A DNA stretch of 64,000 nt from NCBI GenBank assembly GCA_031272895.1, contig JAISSW010000003.1, forward strand, positions 1-64,000, in the 5' to 3' direction. Under the pieces are notes generated by a model, which was not told where the DNA came from, ran no database searches, and worked only from the letters and a program-made list of their open reading frames with translations. The stretch is from Clostridium sp. GTDB lineage: Bacteria; Bacillota; Clostridia; Oscillospirales; Acutalibacteraceae. Positions 42,888 through 50,637 of the stretch are shown here, in pieces. The position numbers were made by a program, and so were the translations under genes. The first letter of the stretch is position 1; each line of letters starts with the position of its first letter.

Positions 42888-43183
42888 AATTCGCGATTGT
42901 TTTCTCTATGAAATTCATTTTCCTGCGCCTCTAACTTTTTAAGCTTGCCGCCGTTGTAAAATATCCCCGCGAGCATTGCAAGCCCTATAAAAGCAAAGAA
43001 GCCCCCAAGAATCCATTTGTCGGCAATAAGCAGCACCGGCGCAGTAATCTCAACAGGCACGGAAAACACAATGCAAGACGTGCGGTTGGCGCGGAACATT
43101 CGCCGCCTCTTGCGGACTTCCTCTTGACGGGCTTCTACCGTTTTATCAGTCGCCTCACATACGCTTTTGGGCTGTAGGCTCAT
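42884..43183 (-). CDS. Small membrane protein of unknown function (99 aa)
   Basis: The ATG at 43183 has AAAGGA 10 bases upstream. The basic N-terminal 35 residues (EVRKRRRMFRANR) face the cytoplasm. Two membrane segments follow (about 38-55 and 58-77), then a charged tail (KLKKLEAQENEFHRENNREF). Family not recognised. It diverges from perR and precedes the glucanase promoter. Confidence 0.6.
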   Translation of the reverse strand: MSLQPKSVCEATDKTVEARQEEVRKRRRMFRANRTSCIVFSVPVEITAPVLLIADKWILGGFFAFIGLAMLAGIFYNGGKLKKLEAQENEFHRENNREF

Positions 43184-43277
43184 ATGTTACACGTCCTTTC
43201 GCACATAGTATAACAGCTTTGCACAAAAAAAGCGATATGCCCCAAAAAGATTTTCTCAAGCTTTTTCTTAAAAGGGC

Positions 43278-43325
43278 TTGACAAGGGAAGAATAATGCTG
43301 TATAATAACAATAATGATTATTATT
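43278..43325 (+). promoter_or_regulatory. Consensus promoter and Fur/PerR-type box of the perR-rubrerythrin operon
   Basis: TTGACA (43278-43283), a 17-base spacer and TATAAT (43301-43306). A Fur-family-like inverted repeat centred on G43316, with AATAAT/ATTATT arms (43310-43315 with 43317-43322) and matching outer AA/TT, covers the transcription start. This implies metal- or peroxide-dependent autorepression. Confidence 0.85.
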
Positions 43326-43337
43326 AAGGAGCCGGCT

Positions 43338-43733
43338 ATGGAACGCAACAGCAAAAAACGCACCGCCATTTATCAGCTGCTTTGCCAAACAAAAAGCCAC
43401 CCCAGCGCCGAATGGGTCTACAACAAGCTAAAGCCTGTTTTCCCCAGCCTAAGCTTGGGTACGGTTTACACCAACCTTGCGGAGTTTAAGGCATCCGGCA
43501 AAATCATCAGCGTGGGCAATGTTGAGGGCAAGGAGCGTTTTGACGCCGATTGCTCCCCACACGCACACTTTATCTGCCGCGGCTGCGGGGCTGTGCTTGA
43601 TGTCCCCGCGGAGGTACCCCCCGCAAGGCTTTCAGGTCCGCACAAGGCGGAAAGTGTTACACTCAGCTATTTCGGCGTCTGCAAGGACTGCCTGAATATA
43701 GAAAATTTTAACCAAAGGGAGTCAGTATTATGA
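43338..43733 (+). CDS. perR: Fur-family regulator, probably PerR
   Basis: 131 residues from the ATG at 43338 (AAGGAG upstream). A winged helix domain spans about 1-80 ([27 protein letters not shown]). The metal-binding domain has [18 protein letters not shown] and a C-terminal CKDC, giving the two CxxC pairs of the structural zinc site and His residues for the regulatory metal. It shares its transcript with reverse rubrerythrin, a peroxide reductase, and overlaps it as ATGA. That context favours the peroxide sensor PerR over iron-sensing Fur, though the sequence alone is not decisive. Confidence 0.85.
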   Translation: MERNSKKRTAIYQLLCQTKSHPSAEWVYNKLKPVFPSLSLGTVYTNLAEFKASGKIISVGNVEGKERFDADCSPHAHFICRGCGAVLDVPAEVPPARLSGPHKAESVTLSYFGVCKDCLNIENFNQRESVL

Positions 43734-44272
43734 AGAAGTTTGTTTGTGCCGTTTGCGGCTACGTCCACGAGGGCGATGAAGCACCGGAGTTTTGCCCGCA
43801 GTGCAAAGCACCCAAGGAGAAATTCACCGAGCAAAAGGGCGAGCGCACATGGGCGGCGGAACACGTCGTCGGCGTTGCTAAGGGAGCGCCGGAGGACATT
43901 ATTGAGGGACTGCGCATGAACTTCACGGGCGAATGCACAGAGGTTGGTATGTACCTTGCAATGGCGCGTGTAGCCCACCGCGAGGGTTACCCCGAGATTG
44001 GTCTTTACTGGGAAAAGGCGGCTTATGAGGAGGCGGAGCACGCCGCCAAATTTGCCGAGCTGCTGGGCGAAGTTGTTACCGACAGCACGAAAAAGAACCT
44101 TGAGCTGCGTGTTGACGCGGAGAACGGCGCGACCGCCGGTAAGTTTGAAATTGCAAAGCGGGCAAAGGAGCTTAATCTGGACGCCATACATGATACCGTC
44201 CACGAGATGGCACGCGACGAGGCACGCCACGGCAAGGCGTTCGCCGGTCTGCTGGCACGCTATTTCGGCTAA
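43730..44272 (+). CDS. Reverse rubrerythrin
   Basis: 180 residues. An N-terminal rubredoxin domain (CAVCGY and CPQCKA, about 1-38) precedes a four-helix di-iron domain (about 50-180) with EAEHAAKF and the DEARHGKAF segments carrying Glu and His ligands. The rubredoxin-first order defines reverse rubrerythrin (rd/revRbr), a peroxide reductase of anaerobic Clostridia that uses NADH through electron carriers. It is translationally coupled to perR, so it is very likely its main target. Confidence 0.95.
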   Translation: MKKFVCAVCGYVHEGDEAPEFCPQCKAPKEKFTEQKGERTWAAEHVVGVAKGAPEDIIEGLRMNFTGECTEVGMYLAMARVAHREGYPEIGLYWEKAAYEEAEHAAKFAELLGEVVTDSTKKNLELRVDAENGATAGKFEIAKRAKELNLDAIHDTVHEMARDEARHGKAFAGLLARYFG

Positions 44273-44284
44273 AGCGCTTGCACA

Positions 44285-44318
44285 AAAAGCAGGGAGCGGA
44301 CGTTCCCTGCTTTTGCTT
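44285..44318. terminator. Bidirectional terminator between rubrerythrin and ispD
   Basis: AAAAGCAGGGA with TCCCTGCTTTT (44285-44295 with 44304-44314), T-rich on both strands. It can serve both convergent genes. Confidence 0.9.
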
Positions 44319-44335
44319 TGTCCTTATTCCCTCGT

Positions 44336-45025
44336 CTACTCCCCACTGCCGCCCGCAAGCAGCTTGGCAAGGGCGAGGTCCTCCGCCGTTGTAATTTTGA
44401 AGTTCACGCTTTCCCCTTGAATGATTTTCACCCTTTCCCCAAGGGCTGTAAAAAGCCCGCAGGCGTCTGTTAAGGCGCTTTTTTCTTCGCTCCCCAAGCG
44501 TGAGAGTCCCGCCGTCAGCGCCCCAATGCGGAAGCTCTGCGGAGTCTGCGCACGGTATACCCCGTCCCGCGCAATGGTTTCGGCGGCAAAGCCCTCCCGC
44601 CCGCGCACAAGGCTGTCCGCACAGGGCAAATAGGTTCCGCAAACGGCATATTTCCTTGCCGCGTCTATGTTTTCCGTAATAATCCTTTCGCTGACAAAGG
44701 GCCGAGCCGCGTCATGCGTCAGCAAAATATCCTCCGCGCCGCAGGCAAGCTTCCCGCAAAAGGCGAGCGCCGCCTCAAGTGTTCCTATTCTGTCCTCCCC
44801 GCCGACTGTCACCCGGAGCTTAGAACAAGGCATAAACATATTTTTTGTGTGCGTGAGCCATGCGGCACTGCACAAGATAACTACATAATCTACCTGCGGG
44901 TGTGAAATAAAGCTTTCCGCGCAACGGAGCAGCATTGGCTTGCCGCCAAGCGGCAGGAATTGCTTTGGCGTCGCCGCACCAACACGGCTCCCCTCCCCCG
45001 CCGCAAAAATCGCCGCAACAACCAT
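44336..45025 (-). CDS. ispD: 2-C-methyl-D-erythritol 4-phosphate cytidylyltransferase
   Basis: 229 residues from the ATG at 45025, one base after the preceding stop; longer in-frame starts lie inside that gene. The nucleotidyltransferase loop AAGEGSRVGAATPKQF, the TVGGEDR turn, LTHDAARPFVS with the metal-binding Asp, and AQTPQSFR identify the IspD/TarI family. It makes CDP-methylerythritol in the MEP isoprenoid pathway. No TarJ/TarL gene is adjacent, so IspD is preferred over ribitol-phosphate cytidylyltransferase. Confidence 0.85.
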   Translation of the reverse strand: MVVAAIFAAGEGSRVGAATPKQFLPLGGKPMLLRCAESFISHPQVDYVVILCSAAWLTHTKNMFMPCSKLRVTVGGEDRIGTLEAALAFCGKLACGAEDILLTHDAARPFVSERIITENIDAARKYAVCGTYLPCADSLVRGREGFAAETIARDGVYRAQTPQSFRIGALTAGLSRLGSEEKSALTDACGLFTALGERVKIIQGESVNFKITTAEDLALAKLLAGGSGE

Positions 45026-45026
45026 A

Positions 45027-45422
45027 CTACACCTCAAGCCCCCGCAGGGCGTCGGCAATTTGCAGGGCGCATTCGCGGTACGCCTCCAAATCCTCGCCGT
45101 AGGGGTCGTCAATGCCATTGCCAAGCAAAATTATCTTTTTTTGCGGGAAGCATTGCAGCAAAACCTGCGCATGATAAGCCCCGAGCGCCACAATAACATC
45201 CGCCCTCTCGGCAATTTGGGGCGTTAGCCTGCGTGAGCGGTGCGCGGAAATATCGGCTCCAAGCTCCGCCGCTGCCGTTACCGCGTGTTCAGACGCCGGC
45301 AAGCCCTCCGCCGCCAACAGACCGGCGCTTTCGCTCTCCGCCTCCGGGTACAGTAAAGCAAACAGCCCCGCCGCCATCGGACTGCGGCAGGTGTTTCCCG
45401 TGCAAACAAACAAAACTCTCAT
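45027..45422 (-). CDS. Low-molecular-weight phosphatase, probably protein-arginine phosphatase (YwlE-like)
   Basis: 131 residues. The P-loop CTGNTCRSP at residues 7-15 has Cys7 and Arg13, and DDPYG near residue 106 carries the general acid. Thr11 in the loop is the residue that marks arginine phosphatases such as Bacillus YwlE; tyrosine phosphatases normally have Ile (CLGNICRSP). The enzyme would reverse McsB-type arginine phosphorylation, part of Clp-dependent protein quality control. It overlaps no gene but sits one base before ispD. McsB is not in the window. In some genomes such genes neighbour Sua5/RpiB instead. Confidence 0.88.
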   Translation of the reverse strand: MRVLFVCTGNTCRSPMAAGLFALLYPEAESESAGLLAAEGLPASEHAVTAAAELGADISAHRSRRLTPQIAERADVIVALGAYHAQVLLQCFPQKKIILLGNGIDDPYGEDLEAYRECALQIADALRGLEV

Positions 45423-45440
45423 TCTTCACCGGCAATGCCG

Positions 45441-45491
45441 AAGGTCAGGTACGCAGCCGCGTGGGTTAGCCCAACGCCCGCACCTGACCTT
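45441..45491 (-). promoter_or_regulatory. Long hairpin between the small amphipathic ORF and the phosphatase gene
   Basis: Perfect 10-bp AAGGTCAGGT/ACCTGACCTT stem (45441-45450 with 45482-45491) enclosing a second GC-rich fold. No T tract follows on the minus strand. It ends 19 bases before the phosphatase start and could modulate readthrough or translation. Confidence 0.5.
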
Positions 45492-45510
45492 CATGCGCTT
45501 AAAACGGTAC

Positions 45511-45651
45511 TTATGACGCGAACACTGCAGAAACTTTCTGAAGCAGCTCGCCCCACAGCTCCGCGATTGAGATGTCGCCCCAGCTGTAGCTGGTGCCGAA
45601 ATCTTGGAACCATTCGTTGAAAGCGTCGAACAGTTTTTGGATAAGTTCCAT
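45511..45651 (-). CDS. Amphipathic 46-residue peptide
   Basis: A short ORF with ATG at 45651 and AAAGGAG 9 bases upstream. It is followed by the hairpin at 45441-45491 and preceded by an extended -10 (TGCTACAAT, 45731-45726). The peptide has two helical, amphipathic segments rich in Trp, Phe and Leu (ELIQKLFDAFNEWFQDFG and ISIAELWGELLQKV), no Cys, no signal peptide and a net negative charge. It could be a membrane-active or signalling peptide, or a small cytosolic partner. No family is recognised. Ribosome site and promoter support translation. Confidence 0.55.
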   Translation of the reverse strand: MELIQKLFDAFNEWFQDFGTSYSWGDISIAELWGELLQKVSAVFAS

Positions 45652-45725
45652 GTTACTGACTCCTTTCTGAATGATTGGTTGGAGGTAAACCCCCGACGCC
45701 TGTTGTCAAGAAGCGTTGCAAGGGT

Positions 45726-45731
45726 ATTGTA
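45726..45731 (-). promoter_or_regulatory. Extended -10 before the 46-residue ORF
   Basis: TGCTACAAT on the minus strand about 75 bases before the ATG. No good -35 is visible in the AT-rich stretch upstream. Confidence 0.45.
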
Positions 45732-45854
45732 GCACAAACTCTTCGGTTTATTTTTCTGATTTAGAAATTTAGCCTATTTATTTCATATTTTTTTAACAAA
45801 GGGGTAACATAGGCGCCAAATAGCCATATTATAGGCAGGAGAGGGGGAGCTTTT

Positions 45855-47687
45855 ATGTGCGGAATTGCAGGTATAGTGTCATATGACCAAGCGCCGCGGC
45901 CGGAGCTGTTGCATTCCATGCGCAACGCACTGCTGCACCGCGGACCGGATAGTCAGGGACTTTACATGGACGACTGCGTAGGGCTTGCTCACACACGGCT
46001 GAGCGTTGTTGACGCTGAGCATGGTTCCCAACCCATGCTGCTACGCCGCGGCGAGGAAGAGCTTGTGCTTATATATAACGGGGAGCTTTACAACACCGAA
46101 GAGCTGCGCGGGGAGCTTGCCGGCGCGGGCTACAAATTCAAGGGGCACGGCGACACGGAGGTGCTGCTGGCGGCTTATTCTTATTGGAAAGACGCCTGCT
46201 TGGACAGGTTAAACGGAATTTTTGCCTTTGCCGTTTGGGAGAGGCATAGTGGCAGGCTCTTTTTGGCACGCGACCGCTTTGGGGTAAAGCCGCTGTATAT
46301 GACGCTAAACGACGGCAGGCTGTTTTTTGCCTCTGAGCTTAAAGCGATACTACGGCTGCCGGGCGTTAAAGCATGCCTTGACTGCGCCGGCGTTGCGGAG
46401 CTTGCTCTGTTAAGCCCCGGCAGAACCCCGGGCAAGGCTCTTTTGCGCGGAATGCTTGAGCTAAAGCCGGGCGAGTGTGCATACTTTTCGCGCGGAGGCG
46501 GGCTCAAGCTTAGGCGATACTGGAAGCTGAGGGCTGCGCCGCACACGGACGGCGAGCGTGAAACAATCGAGCGTGTTCGTTTTTTGGTTAAGGATGCGAT
46601 TGAACGCCAGCTTGTAAGCGATGTACCGGTTGGCACGCTGCTTTCCGGCGGGCTTGATTCAAGCATAATCTCCGGCGTTGCGGACAGGTATTTCATGGCG
46701 CGGGGCAAGCGCTTAAAGACCTTTTCGGTAACATATAAGGACCAAGCAAGACATTTCAGGGCAAGCAAATTCCAGCCGAACGGCGACGACGACTACATTA
46801 AGCGCATGAACCGCTATTTGGGCGCGCAGCATTTTGACGTTGTGCTGGACAGCGCCGAGCTTGCCCACTCCCTTGACGCCGCCTTGGACGCCCGCGACCT
46901 GCCGGGAATGGCTGATGTGGACAGCTCACTGCTGTTGTTTTGCCGCCGCATTAAGGACGAGGTAACCGTGGCGCTTAGCGGCGAATGTGCCGATGAGCTT
47001 TTTGGGGGTTATCCGTGGTTCCGTGATGAAAGCATAAGGGAAAGCGACGGCTTGCCCTGGGCGCAGAGTACACAGTACCGTTTCAGCTTTTTGCGCCCCG
47101 AATGGCAAGAGAAAATCAACCCGCAGGAAGTGGTTGCGGAGCAGTATAGCAAGGTTTTAGCGGACACGGACACACTGCCTGACGCTACGCCTGGGCAGCA
47201 ACGCCTGCAGCGTATGCTTCGCCTCAACTGCGAGCTTTTCATGCAGACACTGCTAACCCGCAAGGACGCAATGAGCATGGCGAGCGCCTTGGAAATACGG
47301 GTACCGTTTTGTGATTACCGCTTGGCAGAATACCTCTACAACGTGCCGCGGGAGCTGAGGGAACTTGGCGGGCAGGAAAAAGGGCTGCTTAGGGCGGCAA
47401 TGGCGGATTTTTTGCCTGCGGAGGTGGCGAACAGGAAGAAATCCCCCTACCCAAAGACGCACAACCCCGCTTATTTAGAGCTGGTGCGCGGTCTGCTGAG
47501 GGATGTTTTGGACGACAAAAACGCGCCCCTAAAGGAAATCTTTGACCCCGCCGCGCTGGAGAGGCTTTTAGCGGAGGGCGGGCGTGAGCAGCCCTGGTAC
47601 GGGCAGCTGATGACGACGCCGCAAACAATAGCCTGGTTTGTGCAGGTTAACCACTGGCTGAGGAAATACAGGGTCTGTGTGGCTTGA
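45855..47687 (+). CDS. asnB: Asparagine synthase (glutamine-hydrolysing) AsnB
   Basis: 610 residues. Class II glutaminase domain: Cys2 after Met in MCGIAGIV, LLHRGPDSQG, YNGELYN, GHGDTEVLL. Synthetase domain (about 235-600): the PP-loop SGGLDSS near residue 265, SVTYKDQ, LSGECADELFGGYPWF and EIRVPFCDYRL. It makes asparagine from aspartate, glutamine and ATP. A weak promoter (GTAACA, 17 bases, TATTAT at 45827-45832) and AGAGGGGG before the ATG are present. It is a stand-alone gene; no exopolysaccharide or peptide cluster is adjacent. Confidence 0.95.
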   Translation: MCGIAGIVSYDQAPRPELLHSMRNALLHRGPDSQGLYMDDCVGLAHTRLSVVDAEHGSQPMLLRRGEEELVLIYNGELYNTEELRGELAGAGYKFKGHGDTEVLLAAYSYWKDACLDRLNGIFAFAVWERHSGRLFLARDRFGVKPLYMTLNDGRLFFASELKAILRLPGVKACLDCAGVAELALLSPGRTPGKALLRGMLELKPGECAYFSRGGGLKLRRYWKLRAAPHTDGERETIERVRFLVKDAIERQLVSDVPVGTLLSGGLDSSIISGVADRYFMARGKRLKTFSVTYKDQARHFRASKFQPNGDDDYIKRMNRYLGAQHFDVVLDSAELAHSLDAALDARDLPGMADVDSSLLLFCRRIKDEVTVALSGECADELFGGYPWFRDESIRESDGLPWAQSTQYRFSFLRPEWQEKINPQEVVAEQYSKVLADTDTLPDATPGQQRLQRMLRLNCELFMQTLLTRKDAMSMASALEIRVPFCDYRLAEYLYNVPRELRELGGQEKGLLRAAMADFLPAEVANRKKSPYPKTHNPAYLELVRGLLRDVLDDKNAPLKEIFDPAALERLLAEGGREQPWYGQLMTTPQTIAWFVQVNHWLRKYRVCVA

Positions 47688-47712
47688 CAACGCGGGGGAT
47701 TGCTGTTACAAT
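47684..47712 (+). promoter_or_regulatory. Consensus promoter of the acetyltransferase gene
   Basis: TTGACA (47684-47689), a 17-base spacer and TACAAT (47707-47712). The -35 includes the asnB stop codon. Confidence 0.88.
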
Positions 47713-47736
47713 CTTTACGAAAGGGGCTGTGGGCTT

Positions 47737-48234
47737 ATGCTAAATGGCGAAAAATTTGCAATTGACGCGGCAACGTTTAAGGACATAGCCGCCGTAACCG
47801 AGCTGCTTTACGAGCTGTATGGGGTTTACAGTTATGGCGAGCTTTTAGAGGAAACACAAGCACATTTTGCAAACGACTCTCAGGCTTTCTTTTTAGCAAA
47901 GTCGGACGGCTGCACAATCGGTGTTGCGCAGGTTTCCCGGCGGCTTGAGTATGTTGAGGGCAGGCACGACGATGTTTGCGGTTACTTAGAAGCAATCTAC
48001 GTCAAAGAGAGGTGGCGCAGGAAAGGTGTCGCCAGCGCCTTGGTCAGCGCCTGCGAGACCTGGGCTGTTGCTATCGGCTGCACAATCTTCGCCTCCGACT
48101 GTGAGCTTGATAACCTCGATAGCCTGCGCTTTCATCTTAAAATAGGCTTTGCGGAAACGAGCCGCAGCATCAATTTCGCCAAGCGGCTCAGTCAAGCCGG
48201 ACCGCCAAATTCAAAAACTCCTCCCGCGTCATAA
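47737..48234 (+). CDS. GNAT acetyltransferase, aminoglycoside 6'-N-acetyltransferase-like
   Basis: 165 residues from the ATG at 47737 (AAGGGG upstream). GNAT acetyl-CoA-binding segment: EAIYVKERWRRKGVASALVSACETWA, with the RRKGVA loop. The following strand FASDCELDNLDSLRFHLKIGFAET matches the SD-x-ELDN-xxS-xxFH-xxGF pattern of AAC(6')-I enzymes. Those enzymes acetylate aminoglycosides, but many chromosomal relatives have no proven resistance role. The last roughly 18 residues (QAGPPNSKTPPAS) look like read-through into neighbouring sequence rather than part of the fold. Confidence 0.82.
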   Translation: MLNGEKFAIDAATFKDIAAVTELLYELYGVYSYGELLEETQAHFANDSQAFFLAKSDGCTIGVAQVSRRLEYVEGRHDDVCGYLEAIYVKERWRRKGVASALVSACETWAVAIGCTIFASDCELDNLDSLRFHLKIGFAETSRSINFAKRLSQAGPPNSKTPPAS

Positions 48235-48344
48235 GCGCCGAAAGCACCCCCGCAAGCTCCAGCGCCCTAAAAAGCTGCTCCCTTCCGGCTTCCCAAGGAT
48301 TATACGCGCTTTGACCTCTCTCGTCAATAGCTTGCGAGAATTAT
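48192..48344 (-). pseudogene. Possible gene remnant on the opposite strand of the acetyltransferase end
   Basis: An open minus-strand stretch of 50 codons with protein-like composition (AGREQLFRALELAGVLSALM…REEFLNLAVRLD) ends at a TGA at 48192. It has no ATG near its beginning and is preceded in frame by TAA. A TTGACG-17-TATAAT promoter (48327-48322, 48304-48299) lies inside it. It may be the tail of a broken gene or a short transcript; weak evidence either way. Confidence 0.3.
48299..48327 (-). promoter_or_regulatory. Promoter-like element pointing toward the acetyltransferase 3' end
   Basis: The minus strand has TTGACG, a 17-base spacer and TATAAT, close to consensus, but no complete gene follows. 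Transcription from it would be antisense to the acetyltransferase gene. Confidence 0.5.
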
Positions 48345-48395
48345 TCGGCATAAATCCCCTGATTTGTCACACCTCTATTTTTGTATCATAAGACC

Positions 48396-49928
48396 TCAGT
48401 GCATTGGTCTGCCGCCGCGACCGCCCATGCCTCCGGCGTTGCCGCCGCCCATCATGCCCTGAATTGTGGTTGTCGCGGTCGTTGTCAGCCAGGTAGCCCC
48501 GTTTGCCGTTATAGTGTAGCTTTGCCCGTTGACCACGCCGGGCAATATCAGGCAAAAGGATGTGACGTTAGCCTCAAGCGTAACACTCCAGATATTACCC
48601 ACGGCAAGCTTTGTTCCCGACGACAGGCTTGTTGAGCCATACAGCGCCGGCTGAATCGTTCCGCCGCTTTCGGTATCCGTTGCGTCGCCGTCGCGGGAAA
48701 CAGAGGTGTCAATAAATATTGCCACTGTGCCGCCGGATATGTCAAGCGTTCCGTTTGAGTCCACACCATCGCTGGCGGTATAAAGTATAACTTCGCCGCC
48801 GCTGATGGTTATGCCGGAGTCGCCGCCGGAGAAAATATCAATGCCGAACCAACCGCCGCCCGTTGCGCCGTTTGTCCCGCCCGCAGCGTTTATACCGTCG
48901 TCAGAGGATATAATTTTGATTGTGCCGCCGCCAATGCTGATGTTCGTTCCCTCAAGCCCCTCATACGACTTTGTTACGTCAATGCTGCCGCCGTTGACCG
49001 TAAGGTCGGAATCCGCGTGCATGGCATCGTCAGCGCTTGCAAGCACAAAGCTGCCGTTGCTCATGCTTATGCTGCCGTTGGCGTGGACACAGTCGTCTAC
49101 GCTGCTGATGTTAAATTTGCCGCCGCTGATATTTATGTCCTTGCCGCTTTTTATCCCCTTGCCGCCCGTGCTTGCGGCTGTGGCTCCGGCCCCGCCGCCC
49201 GCCGTTATATTGACGACACCGCCCGCCAAGCTGATTTCACCTATTCCCTCATCGCTATTGCCGCATTCAGCGCCGTCGCTGCCCGCGGTGATGTTAAGCG
49301 TACCGCCCTTTATTGTAAGGCTGTCGCCCGCGTGCAGTCCGTCCTTAACGGACGTGATATCCGCGCTGCCGCTGCCGGTTATTATCAGCTCATCCTTGCC
49401 GGCTATTCCGTGCTTTGCCCCGTTGATTGTGTTTTTGCCCCGCAGCTCAACGGTAAGGCTCTGCAGGCTTGCGTCGCCGTCGCCGTCCTTGCCAAGGATA
49501 GCCGAACCGTTGTTGCAGGTGATAACGGCGCCGTCCAGCACAAGGGTGACGTTTTGCGCAAGCACAAGAATCTGCCCGTTGACTGCGCCGCTTATGGTGT
49601 GGGTGCCGCTTGTTGTTATTCTTTTTGCAACGGTTGCGCCGTCCTCCGCCGCGTCGTCCTCGGGGTCATAGCTAAGGGCGGTTTGGGCGGTTTGCGGCGC
49701 TGTGGTGGTTGTGGTTGTCGTTGCCGCCGAGGAGGAGGTCTGTCCGTTTGCCTGCGCGGCGCTCTCCGTTTCCGTCTGTGTGTTCGCGGCAGTTGTCGCT
49801 TCTGTTGTAGTCGTGATGGTGGTCGTTGTCGTTGTTGTTGGCTCAAGGGATTTATTCAGCACGCTGCAGGCCCCAAACAACAGCAACAGCGCAAGCAAAG
49901 GGCACAATGCCCGCAATATTCGTTTCAT
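48396..49928 (-). CDS. Lipoprotein with DUF4353 (Cthe_2159-like) carbohydrate-binding beta-helix
   Basis: 510 residues from the ATG at 49928. A lipobox is visible at the end of the signal peptide (LLLFGACS, Cys about 21). A Thr-rich linker (about 30-95) precedes a beta-helix domain (about 105-500) built from repeats such as LTIKGGTLNITAGSDG, INISGGKFNISSVDDCVHANG and LTVNGGSIDVTKSYEG. Acidic DGxxA and DDxxxA turns there probably bind calcium. Cthe_2159 of Clostridium thermocellum, the family example, binds cellulose and polygalacturonic acid. The C-terminus is Gly/Met-rich (MMGGGNAGGMGGRGGRPMH). It lies 13 bases after the DUF4956 gene. Confidence 0.88.
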   Translation of the reverse strand: MKRILRALCPLLALLLLFGACSVLNKSLEPTTTTTTTITTTTEATTAANTQTETESAAQANGQTSSSAATTTTTTTAPQTAQTALSYDPEDDAAEDGATVAKRITTSGTHTISGAVNGQILVLAQNVTLVLDGAVITCNNGSAILGKDGDGDASLQSLTVELRGKNTINGAKHGIAGKDELIITGSGSADITSVKDGLHAGDSLTIKGGTLNITAGSDGAECGNSDEGIGEISLAGGVVNITAGGGAGATAASTGGKGIKSGKDINISGGKFNISSVDDCVHANGSISMSNGSFVLASADDAMHADSDLTVNGGSIDVTKSYEGLEGTNISIGGGTIKIISSDDGINAAGGTNGATGGGWFGIDIFSGGDSGITISGGEVILYTASDGVDSNGTLDISGGTVAIFIDTSVSRDGDATDTESGGTIQPALYGSTSLSSGTKLAVGNIWSVTLEANVTSFCLILPGVVNGQSYTITANGATWLTTTATTTIQGMMGGGNAGGMGGRGGRPMH

Positions 49929-49941
49929 GCCTAAAGCCCCC

Positions 49942-50637
49942 TTAAAAATCTCCGTCCTGCGCGTCCAAAACAAGGGTGATGTTCAGGTTCCCGTTGCGGC
50001 AGCGCAGCTCGTCAATAAACGCCTTTTCGTCCATGTTCGGCTTTGCCGTAATTACATACTGCAGCTCAAACAGGCTGCCAAGGTCGGCGGTTCGCACCTT
50101 TTTGCGTATGCATGAAGAGGTGTACTTATTGAGTATATCATCAAAGGTGCCGGAATAATCAAGGTTTTCCGGTATTGTGATTTTGAGGAGCTTGCGCTCT
50201 CCCTTACCCTTGCCGAATTTAGCCGCCTCCAGCAGAGCCATAACGCCGCAGAGTATGACCGCCGCAATAACGCCGTAGAGTATAAAGCCCATGCCGCAGC
50301 AAAGTCCAACGGCCATGGTGAACAGCACATAGGCTATATCCTTGGGGTCGCCGGGGGCGCTGCGGAAGCGCACAATCTGGAAAGCGCCCGCCAGGCTGAA
50401 CGCCCTTGCAACGGAGTTGCCTACCAGCATAATTATTATTGTGATGATTGCGGGCAGCAGCACCAAGGTCAGCGAAAAGCTTTGGGTAGGCGTTTTTGTT
50501 TTGTGCGTTTTCATATAAACAAGGCTGATGAGCAGACCCAGCGCAAGCGCCACAGCCAAGGACATTAGCAGCTTACCTACCGTAAAATCCGTGCTGTCGT
50601 CCGTAGCCGTTAATGCCGAGATGATTGAATCAAACAT
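49942..50637 (-). CDS. DUF4956 membrane protein
   Basis: 231 residues from the ATG at 50637 (GGAGG 8 bases upstream; the TTG at 50643 is too close to it). Three or four membrane segments (about 20-42, 55-78, 95-140) precede a soluble C-terminal domain (about 150-231, ferredoxin-like beta/alpha). The linking stretch SLAGAFQIVRFRSAPGDPKDIAY is the DUF4956 hallmark. Function is unknown. The family is nearly always next to a VTC-domain protein, as here (8-base overlap), which suggests a shared membrane complex. Confidence 0.9.
   Translation of the reverse strand: MFDSIISALTATDDSTDFTVGKLLMSLAVALALGLLISLVYMKTHKTKTPTQSFSLTLVLLPAIITIIIMLVGNSVARAFSLAGAFQIVRFRSAPGDPKDIAYVLFTMAVGLCCGMGFILYGVIAAVILCGVMALLEAAKFGKGKGERKLLKITIPENLDYSGTFDDILNKYTSSCIRKKVRTADLGSLFELQYVITAKPNMDEKAFIDELRCRNGNLNITLVLDAQDGDF

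Noticed and set aside
45426-45737. 103-residue minus-strand ORF over the small-peptide region
   Set aside because: It begins before the promoter, has no ribosome site, and its composition is unlike proteins. The 46-residue ORF in another frame has a proper ribosome site.
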